64,000 nt of DNA from Stenotrophomonas sp. Iso1 (GCF_027497995.1 NZ_JAODBT010000004.1:286166-350165); one strand, 5' to 3'. Positions 1-9,489 are shown, numbered from the stretch's first letter. Program-made: numbers and translations. Notes: generated by a model from the letters alone, not told the origin.

Positions 1-1
1 C

Positions 2-199
2 TTCGAGCTCAATGGCTGGGGCGACGATCTGGTCCATGACTACCTGAAAGGCATCGACATCGATGGCCGCCTTGGCCTGCTCTACAGCAACAAGGATTAC
101 GGCTGCGAATGGGACTACGACTGGCGCAACAAACGCTTCCTGGCCGAAGACAACACGAAGTTCGGCGTGAACATCGTGATGTACGCACTGACGCACTGA
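2..199 (+). CDS. DUF4159-type protein, C-terminal part (truncated by window start)
   Basis: The window opens inside a reading frame that ends at a TGA at 197-199, so only the last 65 residues are visible. They contain aromatic- and Asp-rich stretches such as NGWGDDLVHDY and YGCEWDYDW. This matches my memory of the C-terminus of DUF4159 proteins, which accompany MoxR and DUF58 genes in many proteobacteria. The moxR start lies 16 bp downstream, so the two are probably co-transcribed. The family assignment rests on this short tail and the context; the N-terminus and any signal peptide lie outside the window. Confidence 0.6.
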   Translation, partial: FELNGWGDDLVHDYLKGIDIDGRLGLLYSNKDYGCEWDYDWRNKRFLAEDNTKFGVNIVMYALTH

Positions 200-215
200 C
201 CCCACTGGTGACCGC

Positions 216-1205
216 ATGACTGCTCCCTCCCACGATCTCGATTCCCTGCTGCCCCGCCTGGGCGAACTGCGCAGCGCATTGGCGCAGGCGGTGGTTGGAC
301 AACACGCCGTGGTCGAACAGCTGCTGATCGGACTGCTTGCCGGCGGGCATTGCTTGCTGGAAGGTGCACCCGGTCTGGGCAAGACGCTGCTGGTGCGGTC
401 GCTCGGGCAGGCCCTGGAACTGCAGTTCCGGCGCGTACAGTTCACTCCAGATCTGATGCCCAGCGACATCCTCGGCACCGAGCTGCTGGAAGAAGACCAC
501 GGCACCGGCAAGCGAGCGTTCCGCTTCCAGCAAGGCCCGATCTTCACCAACCTGCTGCTGGCCGACGAACTCAACCGCACCCCACCCAAAACACAGGCGG
601 CGTTGCTTGAGGCAATGCAGGAACGCACCGTCAGTTACGCCGGCACCACCTACACCCTGCCCTCGCCGTTCTTCGTGCTGGCCACACAGAATCCGATCGA
701 ACAGGCCGGCACCTATCCGCTGCCGGAAGCGCAGTTGGATCGCTTCCTGCTGCATGTGCGCGTGGATTACCCCAGCGAGAATGAAGAGCGCGACATCCTC
801 GCGCAGACCACCGGTAGCCACAGCGGCGTGGTGCCGAAGGTGATGGACGCCGAATCGGTCAAGGCATTGCAGGCGGCCGTGCGCGATGTGCACGTCAGCC
901 CAGATCTGCTGACCTGGATCACCCGCCTGGTGCGTGCCAGTCGCCCGGGTGATGGCGCACCACACGAGGTCAATACCTGGATCAAATGGGGGGCTGGCCC
1001 ACGCGCCGGTCAGTCGCTGGTGCTGGCGTCCAAAGCGCGTGCGCTGCTGCATGGCCGCTTTGCGGCCACCCGCGAGGACGTGCTGGCATTGGCCGCACCG
1101 GTGATGCGTCACCGTCTGCTGCTGTCCTTTGCCGCCGAAGCCGAGCAGAAGACTGCCGATGACGTGATCGCCGCGCTGCTGCGCGCGATGCCGTTCCCGG
1201 GCTGA
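216..1205 (+). CDS. MoxR-family AAA+ ATPase
   Basis: This 329-residue protein is a MoxR-type AAA+ ATPase. Walker A GAPGLGKT is at residues 50-57 and Walker B LLLADELN at about 113-120. The family signatures TQNPIEQAGTYPLPEAQLDRF and a C-terminal lid region follow. MoxR ATPases are thought to act as chaperones that mature or activate partner proteins carrying DUF58 or von Willebrand A domains. That fits the DUF58 gene starting 14-17 bp downstream. The ATG start directly follows the previous gene. Length is normal for the family. The physiological client is not known from sequence. Confidence 0.93.
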   Translation: MTAPSHDLDSLLPRLGELRSALAQAVVGQHAVVEQLLIGLLAGGHCLLEGAPGLGKTLLVRSLGQALELQFRRVQFTPDLMPSDILGTELLEEDHGTGKRAFRFQQGPIFTNLLLADELNRTPPKTQAALLEAMQERTVSYAGTTYTLPSPFFVLATQNPIEQAGTYPLPEAQLDRFLLHVRVDYPSENEERDILAQTTGSHSGVVPKVMDAESVKALQAAVRDVHVSPDLLTWITRLVRASRPGDGAPHEVNTWIKWGAGPRAGQSLVLASKARALLHGRFAATREDVLALAAPVMRHRLLLSFAAEAEQKTADDVIAALLRAMPFPG

Positions 1206-1221
1206 TCGATACCACGCAGTG

Positions 1222-2121
1222 ATGGCACCCCATGCTCCACCGCTGATTCCCGCCGACGTGCGCAGCCGTTTGCGTGCGCTGCGTCTGTGGCCACAGCGCG
1301 CCAGCGGCAGCCGGGGCATCGGTATGCACGCCAGCCGCAGCCGGGGGGCCGGGCTGGAGTTCGCGCAGTACCGTGCGTATGAGCCCGGCGATGAACTGCG
1401 CCAGATCGACTGGAAGTTGTACGCGCGCTCGGACCGCTTCTTCGTACGCGAATCCGAGCGCGAAAGCCCGCTCACCGTGTGGCTGATTCTCGATGCCACC
1501 GCCTCGATGCAGCAGGCTGATCAGGCACGGCGCGACTGGACACGCCTGCATGCGGCCAAGGCACTGGCAGGTTGCGTGGTCGAATTGGCACTGCAGCAAG
1601 GCGATGCGTTTGGCCTGATGAGCATCAGCGGTGACGGCCTGCAGCTGGTACCCGCCGGCAACGGCCTGCGCCAGCGCGATCGACTGCATCTGCAGTTGCA
1701 CACACTGACTGCGCAGGGGCAGTGGCCGCCGCAGGAGCGCCTGACACCAGTGTGGGAACGCATCGGCGCACACGATCTGGTGGTGATGATCGGCGATGGC
1801 TTCGATGACGCGGCTGTTGCACTGGTCGAGCGTCTGGCCAATGCCGGCCGCGATGTCGTGCACCTGCAACTGCTTACCGTGGAAGAACGCGACTTTCCGT
1901 TCCGTGACGGTCACCGCTTCCGCGACCCGGAGACCGGCCAGGAATTGCTGAGTGATGGCGCCAGCGTTCGCGCTGACTATCTCGCACGTTTCGGCGAGGC
2001 GCGTCGCACGCTGGATGCGCGCTTGCAGTCGGCCGGCATCCGCCATGACACCGGCTTCCTTGATGAACCCATCGACGCGCCACTGCAGCGCGTCTTTGGC
2101 AGACGCGGAGGCGGTGCGTGA
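1222..2121 (+). CDS. DUF58 domain-containing protein
   Basis: About 299 residues. The core carries the DUF58 signature YRAYEPGDELRQIDWK near residues 50-65, followed by a vWA-like fold with LILDATASM. Such proteins are the usual partners of MoxR ATPases and are thought to bind metal through a MIDAS-like site. The start may be the ATG at 1222 or the GTG at 1219 directly before it. The end overlaps the next gene by 4 bp (GTGA), which indicates translational coupling. No signal peptide is visible, so a cytoplasmic location is likely. Confidence 0.9.
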   Translation: MAPHAPPLIPADVRSRLRALRLWPQRASGSRGIGMHASRSRGAGLEFAQYRAYEPGDELRQIDWKLYARSDRFFVRESERESPLTVWLILDATASMQQADQARRDWTRLHAAKALAGCVVELALQQGDAFGLMSISGDGLQLVPAGNGLRQRDRLHLQLHTLTAQGQWPPQERLTPVWERIGAHDLVVMIGDGFDDAAVALVERLANAGRDVVHLQLLTVEERDFPFRDGHRFRDPETGQELLSDGASVRADYLARFGEARRTLDARLQSAGIRHDTGFLDEPIDAPLQRVFGRRGGGA

Positions 2122-3272
2122 GCCTGCTGTGGCTGTTCCCGGCCGGCTTTCTCGCCTTGGCAGCGCTGCTGCTGCCACTGCTGATTCACCTTGCGCGACG
2201 CGACCAACAACAACTGATCGACTTCGCCGCACTGCGTTGGCTGTCGGCCAAACCGCGCCCACGCCGTCGCATTCGTTTCGATGAATGGCCTCTGCTGCTG
2301 GTGCGGTTGCTGCTGCTCGCACTGTTGGCATTGTTGCTGGCGCGGCCCGCACTGAATGGTTTGATCGATGCGACGCCGCGTGTGGCTGTGTTGCCCGGCC
2401 TGGAGTTGGCGAAGGCACGTGCGGCCGTGGACGCACCGCAGGCCAAATGGCTGTGGTTGGCCAAGGATTTTCCGCGCATCGACGAAGGAACCGCCGCACC
2501 TCCGGCGAACCAACCCGTTGCCAGTCTGCTGCGTGAGCTGGATGCCACGTTGCCGCCCGAAGCACCGCTGACGGTGATCGTGCCGTCGGTGTTGCAGGAT
2601 TTGGATGCACAGCGCCCGCGGCTTTCACGCGTGGTGCAGTGGCAGATTGTCGAATCGCCCGCTGCCACTCCTGCCGCCACAAAGACCACGGCACCGCAGC
2701 TGCAGGTTCGCCACGATGAGGCGGGCACTGCGGCACTGCGTTATCTACGCGCGGTGAATCAGGCGTGGCATCCGGATGCGGCGTTGGATAGCCGCCAGGA
2801 CAGCCGTCTGTTCGATGACGGCGCAGCAGTGCGCGTCTGGCTATCGGCACGCTCCATCCCCGATGCGACATTGGCTTGGACCCGTACTGGCGGCACGCTG
2901 CTGGTGGATGCACGCACGCCCATTCCCGCCGACGCACAGCGCACCACGCGTTGGCATGACGACAACGGCAACGTGCTGCTGGAGCAGATCAGCCACGCCA
3001 ATGCCCGCTGGTTGCGCTGGACCACGGCATTGGATGCGACATCGATGCCGTCGCTACTGGATGCCCACTTCCCGCAACAATTGCAGGCACAGCTGCAGGC
3101 GTCGCCGTCACCCGGTCGCGCGACGGCCGCTGCAATGTCGCCGCATCCGGGCGCCGATGCCTACCCGCAGCCCGCACGTGAACTTGCACCGTGGCTGATC
3201 CTCGCCATCGCACTGTTGTTCCTGTTGGAACGCTGGATGGCCACTGCCCGCCGTCGCCGGGGGCACGCATGA
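2118..3272 (+). CDS. BatA-like membrane protein with two N-terminal helices
   Basis: A 384-residue membrane protein starting at a GTG inside the stop codon of the DUF58 gene. Residues 1-30 and about 55-80 form two hydrophobic helices around an Arg-rich loop (RPRRRIRFDEWP), the arrangement of the BatA N-terminal region. A large, probably extracytoplasmic middle follows, then a C-terminal helix (about 355-375) ending in an Arg-rich tail. These proteins are standard members of MoxR operons; their biochemical role is unknown. Its stop overlaps the next start (ATGA). Confidence 0.78.
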   Translation: MSLLWLFPAGFLALAALLLPLLIHLARRDQQQLIDFAALRWLSAKPRPRRRIRFDEWPLLLVRLLLLALLALLLARPALNGLIDATPRVAVLPGLELAKARAAVDAPQAKWLWLAKDFPRIDEGTAAPPANQPVASLLRELDATLPPEAPLTVIVPSVLQDLDAQRPRLSRVVQWQIVESPAATPAATKTTAPQLQVRHDEAGTAALRYLRAVNQAWHPDAALDSRQDSRLFDDGAAVRVWLSARSIPDATLAWTRTGGTLLVDARTPIPADAQRTTRWHDDNGNVLLEQISHANARWLRWTTALDATSMPSLLDAHFPQQLQAQLQASPSPGRATAAAMSPHPGADAYPQPARELAPWLILAIALLFLLERWMATARRRRGHA

Positions 3273-5428
3273 ACACGCACCCGTTGCTGCGCAATGCGCG
3301 CCGGCGCCTACTGGCGGTCACGCTGACAGCCGGCATTCCCATCGCATTCGCCGTGGCGCTGCTGGCATGGCGCATCAGCACGGTCGATGCGGCCACCGTG
3401 ACGCTTACCGCCGGCTTGTTGATCCCAGCCGGCGTGGCGATGTGGCGAGCGCGGCGACTGGATACGCATTGGCTGATCGCCCGCCTCAACGAACACCGTC
3501 GCTTCGAGGACAGCGCGGACCTTCTGTTCACCGCAACGGACAGCTTGAATCCACTGCAGCAGCGCCAGCGCCGCCACGTCGAACAACGCCTGCGTGAAAC
3601 GCCACCCGAGCTGCGCCAACCATGGCCGTGGAAATGGCTGTTGTTGTGCCTGGCGTTTGCGGGATTGATCGCTGCGGGCGCTGCATGGTGGCCGCGTGCA
3701 GCCGATGGGCGTGCGATTGCCGCTGACACCACACGTGACACCGCTTCCCGCAGCCCGGATGCACCAGCCTTGCGGGCCGCGCGTCTGCAGGTGACGCCGC
3801 CTGCCTACACCGGTCAGGCCGCCAGCGCTGGCGAAAAACTCGACGTACGCGCGGTGCAAGGTAGTCGCCTGCAATGGCAACTGCAATTCACTCCACAGCC
3901 GCAACAGGCATGGCTGCAATTCCATGATGGTCGGCGCTTGCCACTGCAGCGCGACGGCGAACACTGGCGTGCAAGCGAACTGCTGCAGCGCCCAGGCCTG
4001 TACCGCATCGTCAGCGAACCCGCGCTCGCCGTCCCGGGCCGCGCCTATCGCCTGGAGGTCATTGCCGACCGGCCACCACAGGTGAAAGTGCTCGAACCCG
4101 CGCAGACACTCAATCAGGCCGCACCCGGCCAGCGCCAGTGGCAGCTGCGCTTTGAAGCCACCGATGACTTCGGCATCAACAACAGCGCATCGCTGGATAT
4201 CACCACGGCCAAGGGCAGTGGCGAAAACATCGAATTCCAGCAACGCCAGCTCACCTTGAGCGGCAGTGGTCCCGCCACCGCGCGGCGCTTTGCCTACCGT
4301 GCGGACCTCGCCGCGCTTGGCATCGGCCCCGGTGACGAGCTGGTCGCGCGCCTGACCGTGCGCGACAACCGCAATCCCCTGCCGCAGGAAGCGCGCAGTG
4401 CCAGTTTGATCCTGCGCCTGCCCAGCGAGCAGGAAGTGCAGACCAGTGAACTGGAAGGCGCGATCAAGAAAGTCATGCCGGCCTATTTCCGCAGCCAGCG
4501 GCAGATCATCATTGATGCCGAGGCCTTGCAGAAGCAACGCGGCACACTGGATGCCGAAACGTTCACCAAGCGTGCGGATGCCATCGGCGTGGATCAACGC
4601 ATCCTGCGCCTCCGTTATGGTCAGTTCCTCGGTGAAGAAGCCGAAGGCGGCGCGAAGGCTCCGCCCACTGGCGATCTTCCCACCAGCGATGCGCCCACCG
4701 CTGATGCGCATGACGACGATCATGGCGACACGCACACCCAGAATGATGGCCACGATCACGGCGGCAGTGCTTCAACGGAAAGTGCCCCGGTATTCGGCAG
4801 CGCCACCGATGTGCTGTCCGAGTACGGCCATACCCATGACCATGCCGAAGCGGCCACGTTGCTCGATCCGCAGACGCGCGCCATCCTCAAGGCCGCGCTC
4901 GATCAGATGTGGCAATCCGAGGGCCACCTGCGCCAGGGCCATCCCGATCTGGCGCTGCCGTATGCGTACAAGGCGCTGGGTTTCATCAAGCAAGTGCAGC
5001 AGGCCGAGCGCATCTACCTGGCCCGCGTCGGCAGCGCATTGCCACCCGTCGACATGGCGCGGCGCATGACCGGCAAGCGCGATGGTCTGGGCAGTCGTGG
5101 GCTGCAATTGGCAACGCGGCCGCCTGGCGACAACACCGTTGCCGACGCCTGGCAGGCACTGGCCCGCAGTGAAGGGAAAATCGATCTGGATGCCCTTTCG
5201 CGCTGGTTGGATGCGCACCCACAGGCATTGACGGATCCACTCGACGTGATCGCCGCCATTGATGAAGTGCGCCAGCAGCCGGACTGCCAACCCTGCCGCC
5301 AGCGGCTGCGTGAGCAGTTGTGGCCGGCACTGCAACGGCCGCTCGGACCACCTGCACGTCGCAATGCAGCCGATGCCACGGGTCGCCGCTATCTGGACGC
5401 CTTGACCGCACCACAGGAGCGCCCGTGA
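3269..5428 (+). CDS. DUF4175-like membrane protein with His/Asp-rich insert
   Basis: About 719 residues, starting at the ATG at 3269 that overlaps the preceding stop. Two helices near residues 10-55 and one near 112-135 precede a long extracytoplasmic part. The composition and operon position fit DUF4175 proteins. Residues about 472-535 form an unusual low-complexity stretch rich in His and Asp (HDDDHGDTHTQNDGHDHGG, then EYGHTHDHAEA) that looks able to bind divalent metals. The C-terminus contains a CQPC motif (about residue 672). The function is unknown; it probably works with MoxR and DUF58 in envelope integrity or protein maturation. Confidence 0.75.
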   Translation: MNTHPLLRNARRRLLAVTLTAGIPIAFAVALLAWRISTVDAATVTLTAGLLIPAGVAMWRARRLDTHWLIARLNEHRRFEDSADLLFTATDSLNPLQQRQRRHVEQRLRETPPELRQPWPWKWLLLCLAFAGLIAAGAAWWPRAADGRAIAADTTRDTASRSPDAPALRAARLQVTPPAYTGQAASAGEKLDVRAVQGSRLQWQLQFTPQPQQAWLQFHDGRRLPLQRDGEHWRASELLQRPGLYRIVSEPALAVPGRAYRLEVIADRPPQVKVLEPAQTLNQAAPGQRQWQLRFEATDDFGINNSASLDITTAKGSGENIEFQQRQLTLSGSGPATARRFAYRADLAALGIGPGDELVARLTVRDNRNPLPQEARSASLILRLPSEQEVQTSELEGAIKKVMPAYFRSQRQIIIDAEALQKQRGTLDAETFTKRADAIGVDQRILRLRYGQFLGEEAEGGAKAPPTGDLPTSDAPTADAHDDDHGDTHTQNDGHDHGGSASTESAPVFGSATDVLSEYGHTHDHAEAATLLDPQTRAILKAALDQMWQSEGHLRQGHPDLALPYAYKALGFIKQVQQAERIYLARVGSALPPVDMARRMTGKRDGLGSRGLQLATRPPGDNTVADAWQALARSEGKIDLDALSRWLDAHPQALTDPLDVIAAIDEVRQQPDCQPCRQRLREQLWPALQRPLGPPARRNAADATGRRYLDALTAPQERP

Positions 5429-7161
5429 TGACCTGGTTGCCCATGGCCATCATCGGCGTGGCCGTGTTGATCGCCAGCGTGCGGCTATGCATGGCACCGC
5501 GGCCGCCGCGCCTGCGTCTTGCCCTTCTGTTGCTGCTGCAGGCCGCTGCTGCGGCATTGCTCTACCTGACGCTCTACCCGCCCACACACCCGGTTGAGAC
5601 CGGCACGTTGGTTGTTGCAACCCGTGATGCCACTGCTGCTGATATGGCCAAGGTGCCAGCGACCACGCGCCTGCGCCTGCCGGAAGCGGCGGTGATGGCC
5701 GATGTTGCACAGGTACCTGACCTGGCCACCGCGTTGCGGCAGCACCCAGGCACGCGCGAAGTAGTCATTGTTGGTGAGGGACTGCCGGCACGCGATCGCG
5801 ATATCGCACTGCCCGTCGCAGTGCAGTTCATCGCAAGCCCAGCGCCTCGTGGTTTGGTTGAATTGCACGCACCGCCACTGCTGGTGCCTGGCGCCCGCTT
5901 TGACGTGAGCAGCCGCGTGCAGGGCCTGCAGGACGTGCGCGTTGAACTGCTTGATCCTTCCGGCCACCGTGTCGATATTGCAGCGCCGGATAAAGACGGT
6001 CGCGTGCGTCTTGCCTCCAGCGCTCGTGATGCAGGCGATGTTCGCTTTACCCTGCGCGTGCTCGATGGCGACGGCAAGGTGCTCGATCACTTGCCGGTCC
6101 CGGTGCGCGTGCGTGCCGTTCCCGCACCTGCATTGCGGCTGTTGGCTGCGGCGCCCGGCCCGGAACTGAAATATCTGCAACGCTGGGCCGCCGATACCGG
6201 TGCAACGTTGCAGACCGGTATCCAGGTCGGCGGTGGCCTGCAGCTTGGCGACGCGCCGGCCGCGCTGGATGCCTCCAGCTTGGCCAAACTCGATCTGCTG
6301 TTGCTCGATGAGCGACGGCTGGCGGCCTTGTCTTCAGCACAGCGCGGCAGCATTGCCGCCGCGATGCGGTCCGGGCTTGGCGTGCTGGTACGCCTGGGGG
6401 GTCCACTGGACGGCAATGCACGCCGCGCCCTGCGCGAGTGGGGGCTGGAGGTACGCGGCGGTGAGCAGACCGCACCGCTGAAGCTCGCCACAGATGCAGC
6501 GGAAAGCACCGATAGCCCCAATCCGATACCCATGCTCGAACGCTTCAACCTGAGCAGCAGCGGTAACGATGTCGTGCCGCTGCTGCACGCTGCGGACGGT
6601 AGCGGCATTGGCAGCTGGCGTGGCATCGGCCAGGGGCGGCTTGGCGTGCTGCCGATAAGCGACAGCTTCACGCTCGTTCTTGCAGGCCACGCACCGCGTC
6701 ACGCCGAGTTGTGGAACGGCGTGCTGGCAACGTTGGCGCGGCCGCTGCCAGCGACGTCGCTATCGCAGCTGCCGGCCTGGGGTTGGGCCGGTGAACGCAA
6801 CACGTTGTGCGCATTACCTGCCGGTGCTCAGGCCGTGGCACCGGACGGAACCCGCACCGCGTTGCTGCCCGATCCACAGGCCGGCAACTGCAGCGGATGG
6901 TGGCCCGCACAGCCGGGGTGGCACACAATCACCGCTGGCAATGCGCAAGCAACGTTGCTGCTGTTGAGCCCGGGCGAGGCACGCGCCCTGCATGCACAGC
7001 AGGCGCGCGATGCAACACATGCATTGCATGGCAACGCCAAACAAAACAGCGCCCCCAGTGTTCCCGTACCCGGCCCGCGCTGGCCGTGGCTGATCGCCTT
7101 TGTCCTGGTCGCCGCACTGTTGTGGTGGCTGGAACGACGCAGGTCCGTAGGCGCGGTATAA
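5428..7161 (+). CDS. membrane protein of the MoxR operon, function unknown
   Basis: About 577 residues. The preferred ATG at 5428 is preceded by AGGAG (5415-5419) and overlaps the previous stop; a GTG at 5425 is an alternative. Two N-terminal helices (about residues 5-22 and 28-47) and one C-terminal helix before WWLERRRS flank a large domain. Its middle (GTREVVIVGEGLP, LDLLLLDERRLAALS) resembles the glutamine-amidotransferase-like vWA-associated proteins found at this place in other MoxR operons, but I cannot see catalytic residues. It is the last gene of the operon. Confidence 0.65.
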   Translation: MTWLPMAIIGVAVLIASVRLCMAPRPPRLRLALLLLLQAAAAALLYLTLYPPTHPVETGTLVVATRDATAADMAKVPATTRLRLPEAAVMADVAQVPDLATALRQHPGTREVVIVGEGLPARDRDIALPVAVQFIASPAPRGLVELHAPPLLVPGARFDVSSRVQGLQDVRVELLDPSGHRVDIAAPDKDGRVRLASSARDAGDVRFTLRVLDGDGKVLDHLPVPVRVRAVPAPALRLLAAAPGPELKYLQRWAADTGATLQTGIQVGGGLQLGDAPAALDASSLAKLDLLLLDERRLAALSSAQRGSIAAAMRSGLGVLVRLGGPLDGNARRALREWGLEVRGGEQTAPLKLATDAAESTDSPNPIPMLERFNLSSSGNDVVPLLHAADGSGIGSWRGIGQGRLGVLPISDSFTLVLAGHAPRHAELWNGVLATLARPLPATSLSQLPAWGWAGERNTLCALPAGAQAVAPDGTRTALLPDPQAGNCSGWWPAQPGWHTITAGNAQATLLLLSPGEARALHAQQARDATHALHGNAKQNSAPSVPVPGPRWPWLIAFVLVAALLWWLERRRSVGAV

Positions 7162-7519
7162 GCCGCAACGCACGTCATGCGGAAGCGCCGCATGCGTCAC
7201 GCAGCAGCCGGTTGATCCGGTCGTTGCGATTCCAACTGCTTCGCCGCTTACGCGGCAGGAAACCCCTCTCACATCGTCCGGGGTAACGCAGTGCCCCGGG
7301 TGACGCGCCCGCGATCAACGCGCGTCGTCGGCTCCCGGGCTCACGCCGCATTTGCACAAGGCCGCGGCAGAAATTCAACCCAAGGTTGTGACCTGCATCA
7401 CCCAGACATTGCACACCGGTCCGCACTGTGGGCAACACGGGGGGAAACCTTCACTTCCGGGCTCAGCCACTCCAGTAGAACGGCAGCCACAGGGGATTCA
7501 CAGCCTAGGGGTTCACTCG
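7162..7519 (+). promoter_or_regulatory. 358-bp intergenic region with a structured leader upstream of the amidase gene
   Basis: No coding frame here is convincing. The region contains three strong consecutive stem-loops: GCCGC-TTAC-GCGGC (7243-7256), CCGGGG-N10-CCCCGG (7278-7299) and GACGCG-N13-CGCGTC (7302-7326). They lie about 190-275 bp before the amidase start at 7520, so they would sit in its 5' leader if the promoter is upstream. Some may terminate the MoxR operon instead, but no T-run follows. The ribosome site AGGGG is at 7506-7510. Confidence 0.4.
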
Positions 7520-9439
7520 ATGATGCATCGCCATGCCGCAGTGCTGCTGTCTGCCGTCATCACCGGTCTCGTGACCGCACCAGCTTTTGCACAATCCCGC
7601 ATCAACCAGGTCACGGCCCTGGATGCGCAGTTGAATACTGAAGAAGCACGCCTGGCTCCGCAACGCGCGTTGTACCTGCGCTACTTCCAACAGGCGTATC
7701 GGCAATATCCCGCCATCCCGGCCGGCACGCTGGAAGCCATCGCCCATGTGCAGAGCCGCTGGTCAAACCTGCAACCGGCTGCCACACAGGATGCCGAGCA
7801 TCTGCGCATGCCACCCAGCTGGGGCGTAATGGGCTTGTACGCCGGTGGTGGTTTTACCAACCAGGTGGAAGAAGGCGCCCGTCTACTCGGCGTGAGCGCC
7901 GATACCGTGCGCAGGCAACCAGCCACCAACATCCTTGCTGCGGCCGCCTTGCTGGATGCACAGATCCGCCAGGACTTTCCCAACGCCCGGCGCGGCAAGG
8001 CGCCATCAGCGGAGGCCATTCGTCCGGCATTGATGCGCTACGCAGGCTTTGCACCCGTGGCGGCAAACGCCACGTTGAAAGCCGGTGGCATCGACGACTA
8101 CGCACGCACCAGCTTTGCCTACGACGTGCTGCTCACGCAGGACCGTGGCGTGAACGATCGCGGCATCGTGGTACCCGAGCGCGCCATCGCCTGGGAAGAA
8201 GCGTTCGATGCACCGCGCCTGGTCATGCTGCGCGCACCGATGGTGCGGCTGGATGTGGCCAATGACCGTGTTGAAACCGACACCTTTCGCATTGATCCGC
8301 TCAGCGAAACCCTGCAGACACGTGCGGGCACCCAGGTCAGTCCACTGCTGGATGCCACGATCCAGAGTACCGACTACGGCCCGGCGATCTGGAGTGCGGC
8401 GTCCAGCTCCAACTACTCCACCTCGCGCTCGGCAGCGATCAGTGCGGTGACCATCCACACCACGCAGGGCAGCTATGCCGGCACCATTTCCTGGTTCAAG
8501 AACGCCAGCGCACAGGTGAGTGCGCACTATGTCATCCGCTCCTCCGACGGCCAGGTCACGCAGATGGTGCGCGACGCGCATACCGCTTGGCATGTCGGTA
8601 GCCAGAATGGCTACACGCTGGGCATCGAACACGAGGGTTTTGTCGACAACAGCTCGTGGTACACCAACGCGATGTATGAGGCGTCCGCAGCGTTGGTACG
8701 CCACTTCTGCGCCAAGTACAGCGCCATCAGCTGCGCCAGTGCCTATAGCGGGGCTGCCAGCAGCGGCATCAATGTGCTGCCCACCAGCGTCAAGATCAAA
8801 GGCCACCAACACTACAGCGGGCAGACCCACACCGACCCGGGCATCAACTGGAACTGGTCCAAGTACTACGCCCTGCTCAATCCGGGCACGGGGGGTGGCA
8901 CCGGCACAGTCACCTACCTGGATCGCTTTGAAAGCAGTGTCGGCAATTTCGACACCAGCCCGGCCTACTCCGGCAGCACCACCGGCATCAGCACTGCCTC
9001 CACCGCCACGCGCGACTGCACCACACAGAAGAACGGCAGCTGCTCACTGCGCGTGCTGCTGAAGGACAACACCGCCAGCAGCGTTGATTGGAATGTGCGC
9101 CTGCTGTCCGGTGGCGGCACACCGGCCAGCAACACGGCATTGAACCGCAGCAATGGCGTGCTTGGCTTCTGGGTATGGAGTGGCGGCAGCGGCACCAGCG
9201 TGGGGGTTGGCATCGATGACAGCGACGGCACTGAGCGCTCCACCAGCAAGGCCATCGCCGCCAACACCTGGACCTACGTGTCGTGGTCGCTGGCTGGCAC
9301 TGCGCAGTGGAACGCGTGGGTGAACGGCAACGGCAGCATCACCGCCACCAGCGTCAAGCTCGACGCAATCTGGCTGTATCACGCCAATACCGCGTATGAC
9401 CTCAACGTCTACATTGACGATGTGCAGATCAAGAACTGA
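7520..9439 (+). CDS. secreted N-acetylmuramoyl-L-alanine amidase, three-part architecture
   Basis: A 639-residue protein. The ATG at 7520 is chosen because AGGGG lies just upstream and a clean signal peptide follows, cleaved after AFA (about residue 22). Residues about 45-190 form a helical domain that reads like a lysozyme/transglycosylase-type module. Residues about 290-460 form an Amidase_2 domain: zinc-binding candidates are the His of VTIHTTQG, the His of IKGHQHYSG and the Asp of HTDPG, with GIEHEG between. The C-terminal ~170 residues are Ser/Thr/Gly-rich and resemble a carbohydrate- or wall-binding beta-sandwich. The expected reaction is cleavage of the amide bond between MurNAc and the stem peptide. 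A strong terminator follows. Confidence 0.88.
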   Translation: MMHRHAAVLLSAVITGLVTAPAFAQSRINQVTALDAQLNTEEARLAPQRALYLRYFQQAYRQYPAIPAGTLEAIAHVQSRWSNLQPAATQDAEHLRMPPSWGVMGLYAGGGFTNQVEEGARLLGVSADTVRRQPATNILAAAALLDAQIRQDFPNARRGKAPSAEAIRPALMRYAGFAPVAANATLKAGGIDDYARTSFAYDVLLTQDRGVNDRGIVVPERAIAWEEAFDAPRLVMLRAPMVRLDVANDRVETDTFRIDPLSETLQTRAGTQVSPLLDATIQSTDYGPAIWSAASSSNYSTSRSAAISAVTIHTTQGSYAGTISWFKNASAQVSAHYVIRSSDGQVTQMVRDAHTAWHVGSQNGYTLGIEHEGFVDNSSWYTNAMYEASAALVRHFCAKYSAISCASAYSGAASSGINVLPTSVKIKGHQHYSGQTHTDPGINWNWSKYYALLNPGTGGGTGTVTYLDRFESSVGNFDTSPAYSGSTTGISTASTATRDCTTQKNGSCSLRVLLKDNTASSVDWNVRLLSGGGTPASNTALNRSNGVLGFWVWSGGSGTSVGVGIDDSDGTERSTSKAIAANTWTYVSWSLAGTAQWNAWVNGNGSITATSVKLDAIWLYHANTAYDLNVYIDDVQIKN

Positions 9440-9458
9440 GTGATGTCGTGAAGCACCG

Positions 9459-9489
9459 CCCTCCCTTTGGCCGAACGCCAAAGGGAGGG
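9459..9489. terminator. strong stem-loop after the amidase gene
   Basis: A perfect 13-bp stem (CCCTCCCTTTGGC / GCCAAAGGGAGGG) with a 5-nt loop begins 20 bp after the amidase stop. It lacks a long T-run but is stable enough to act as a terminator or 3' protector. A related CCTTTTGGC stem occurs at 36988-37009. Confidence 0.65.

Noticed and set aside
982..2937. A 651-residue open frame on the minus strand
   Set aside because: Antisense to the DUF58 and BatA-like genes of a tightly overlapping operon. Composition is Arg/Ala/His-rich with no motif.
7240..7330. Annotating a ydaO (c-di-AMP) riboswitch before the amidase gene
   Set aside because: Short stretches such as AGGAAACC and CCGGGGTAAC look loosely similar, but the conserved 3' core is not recognisable, and I do not expect c-di-AMP signalling in this bacterial group.
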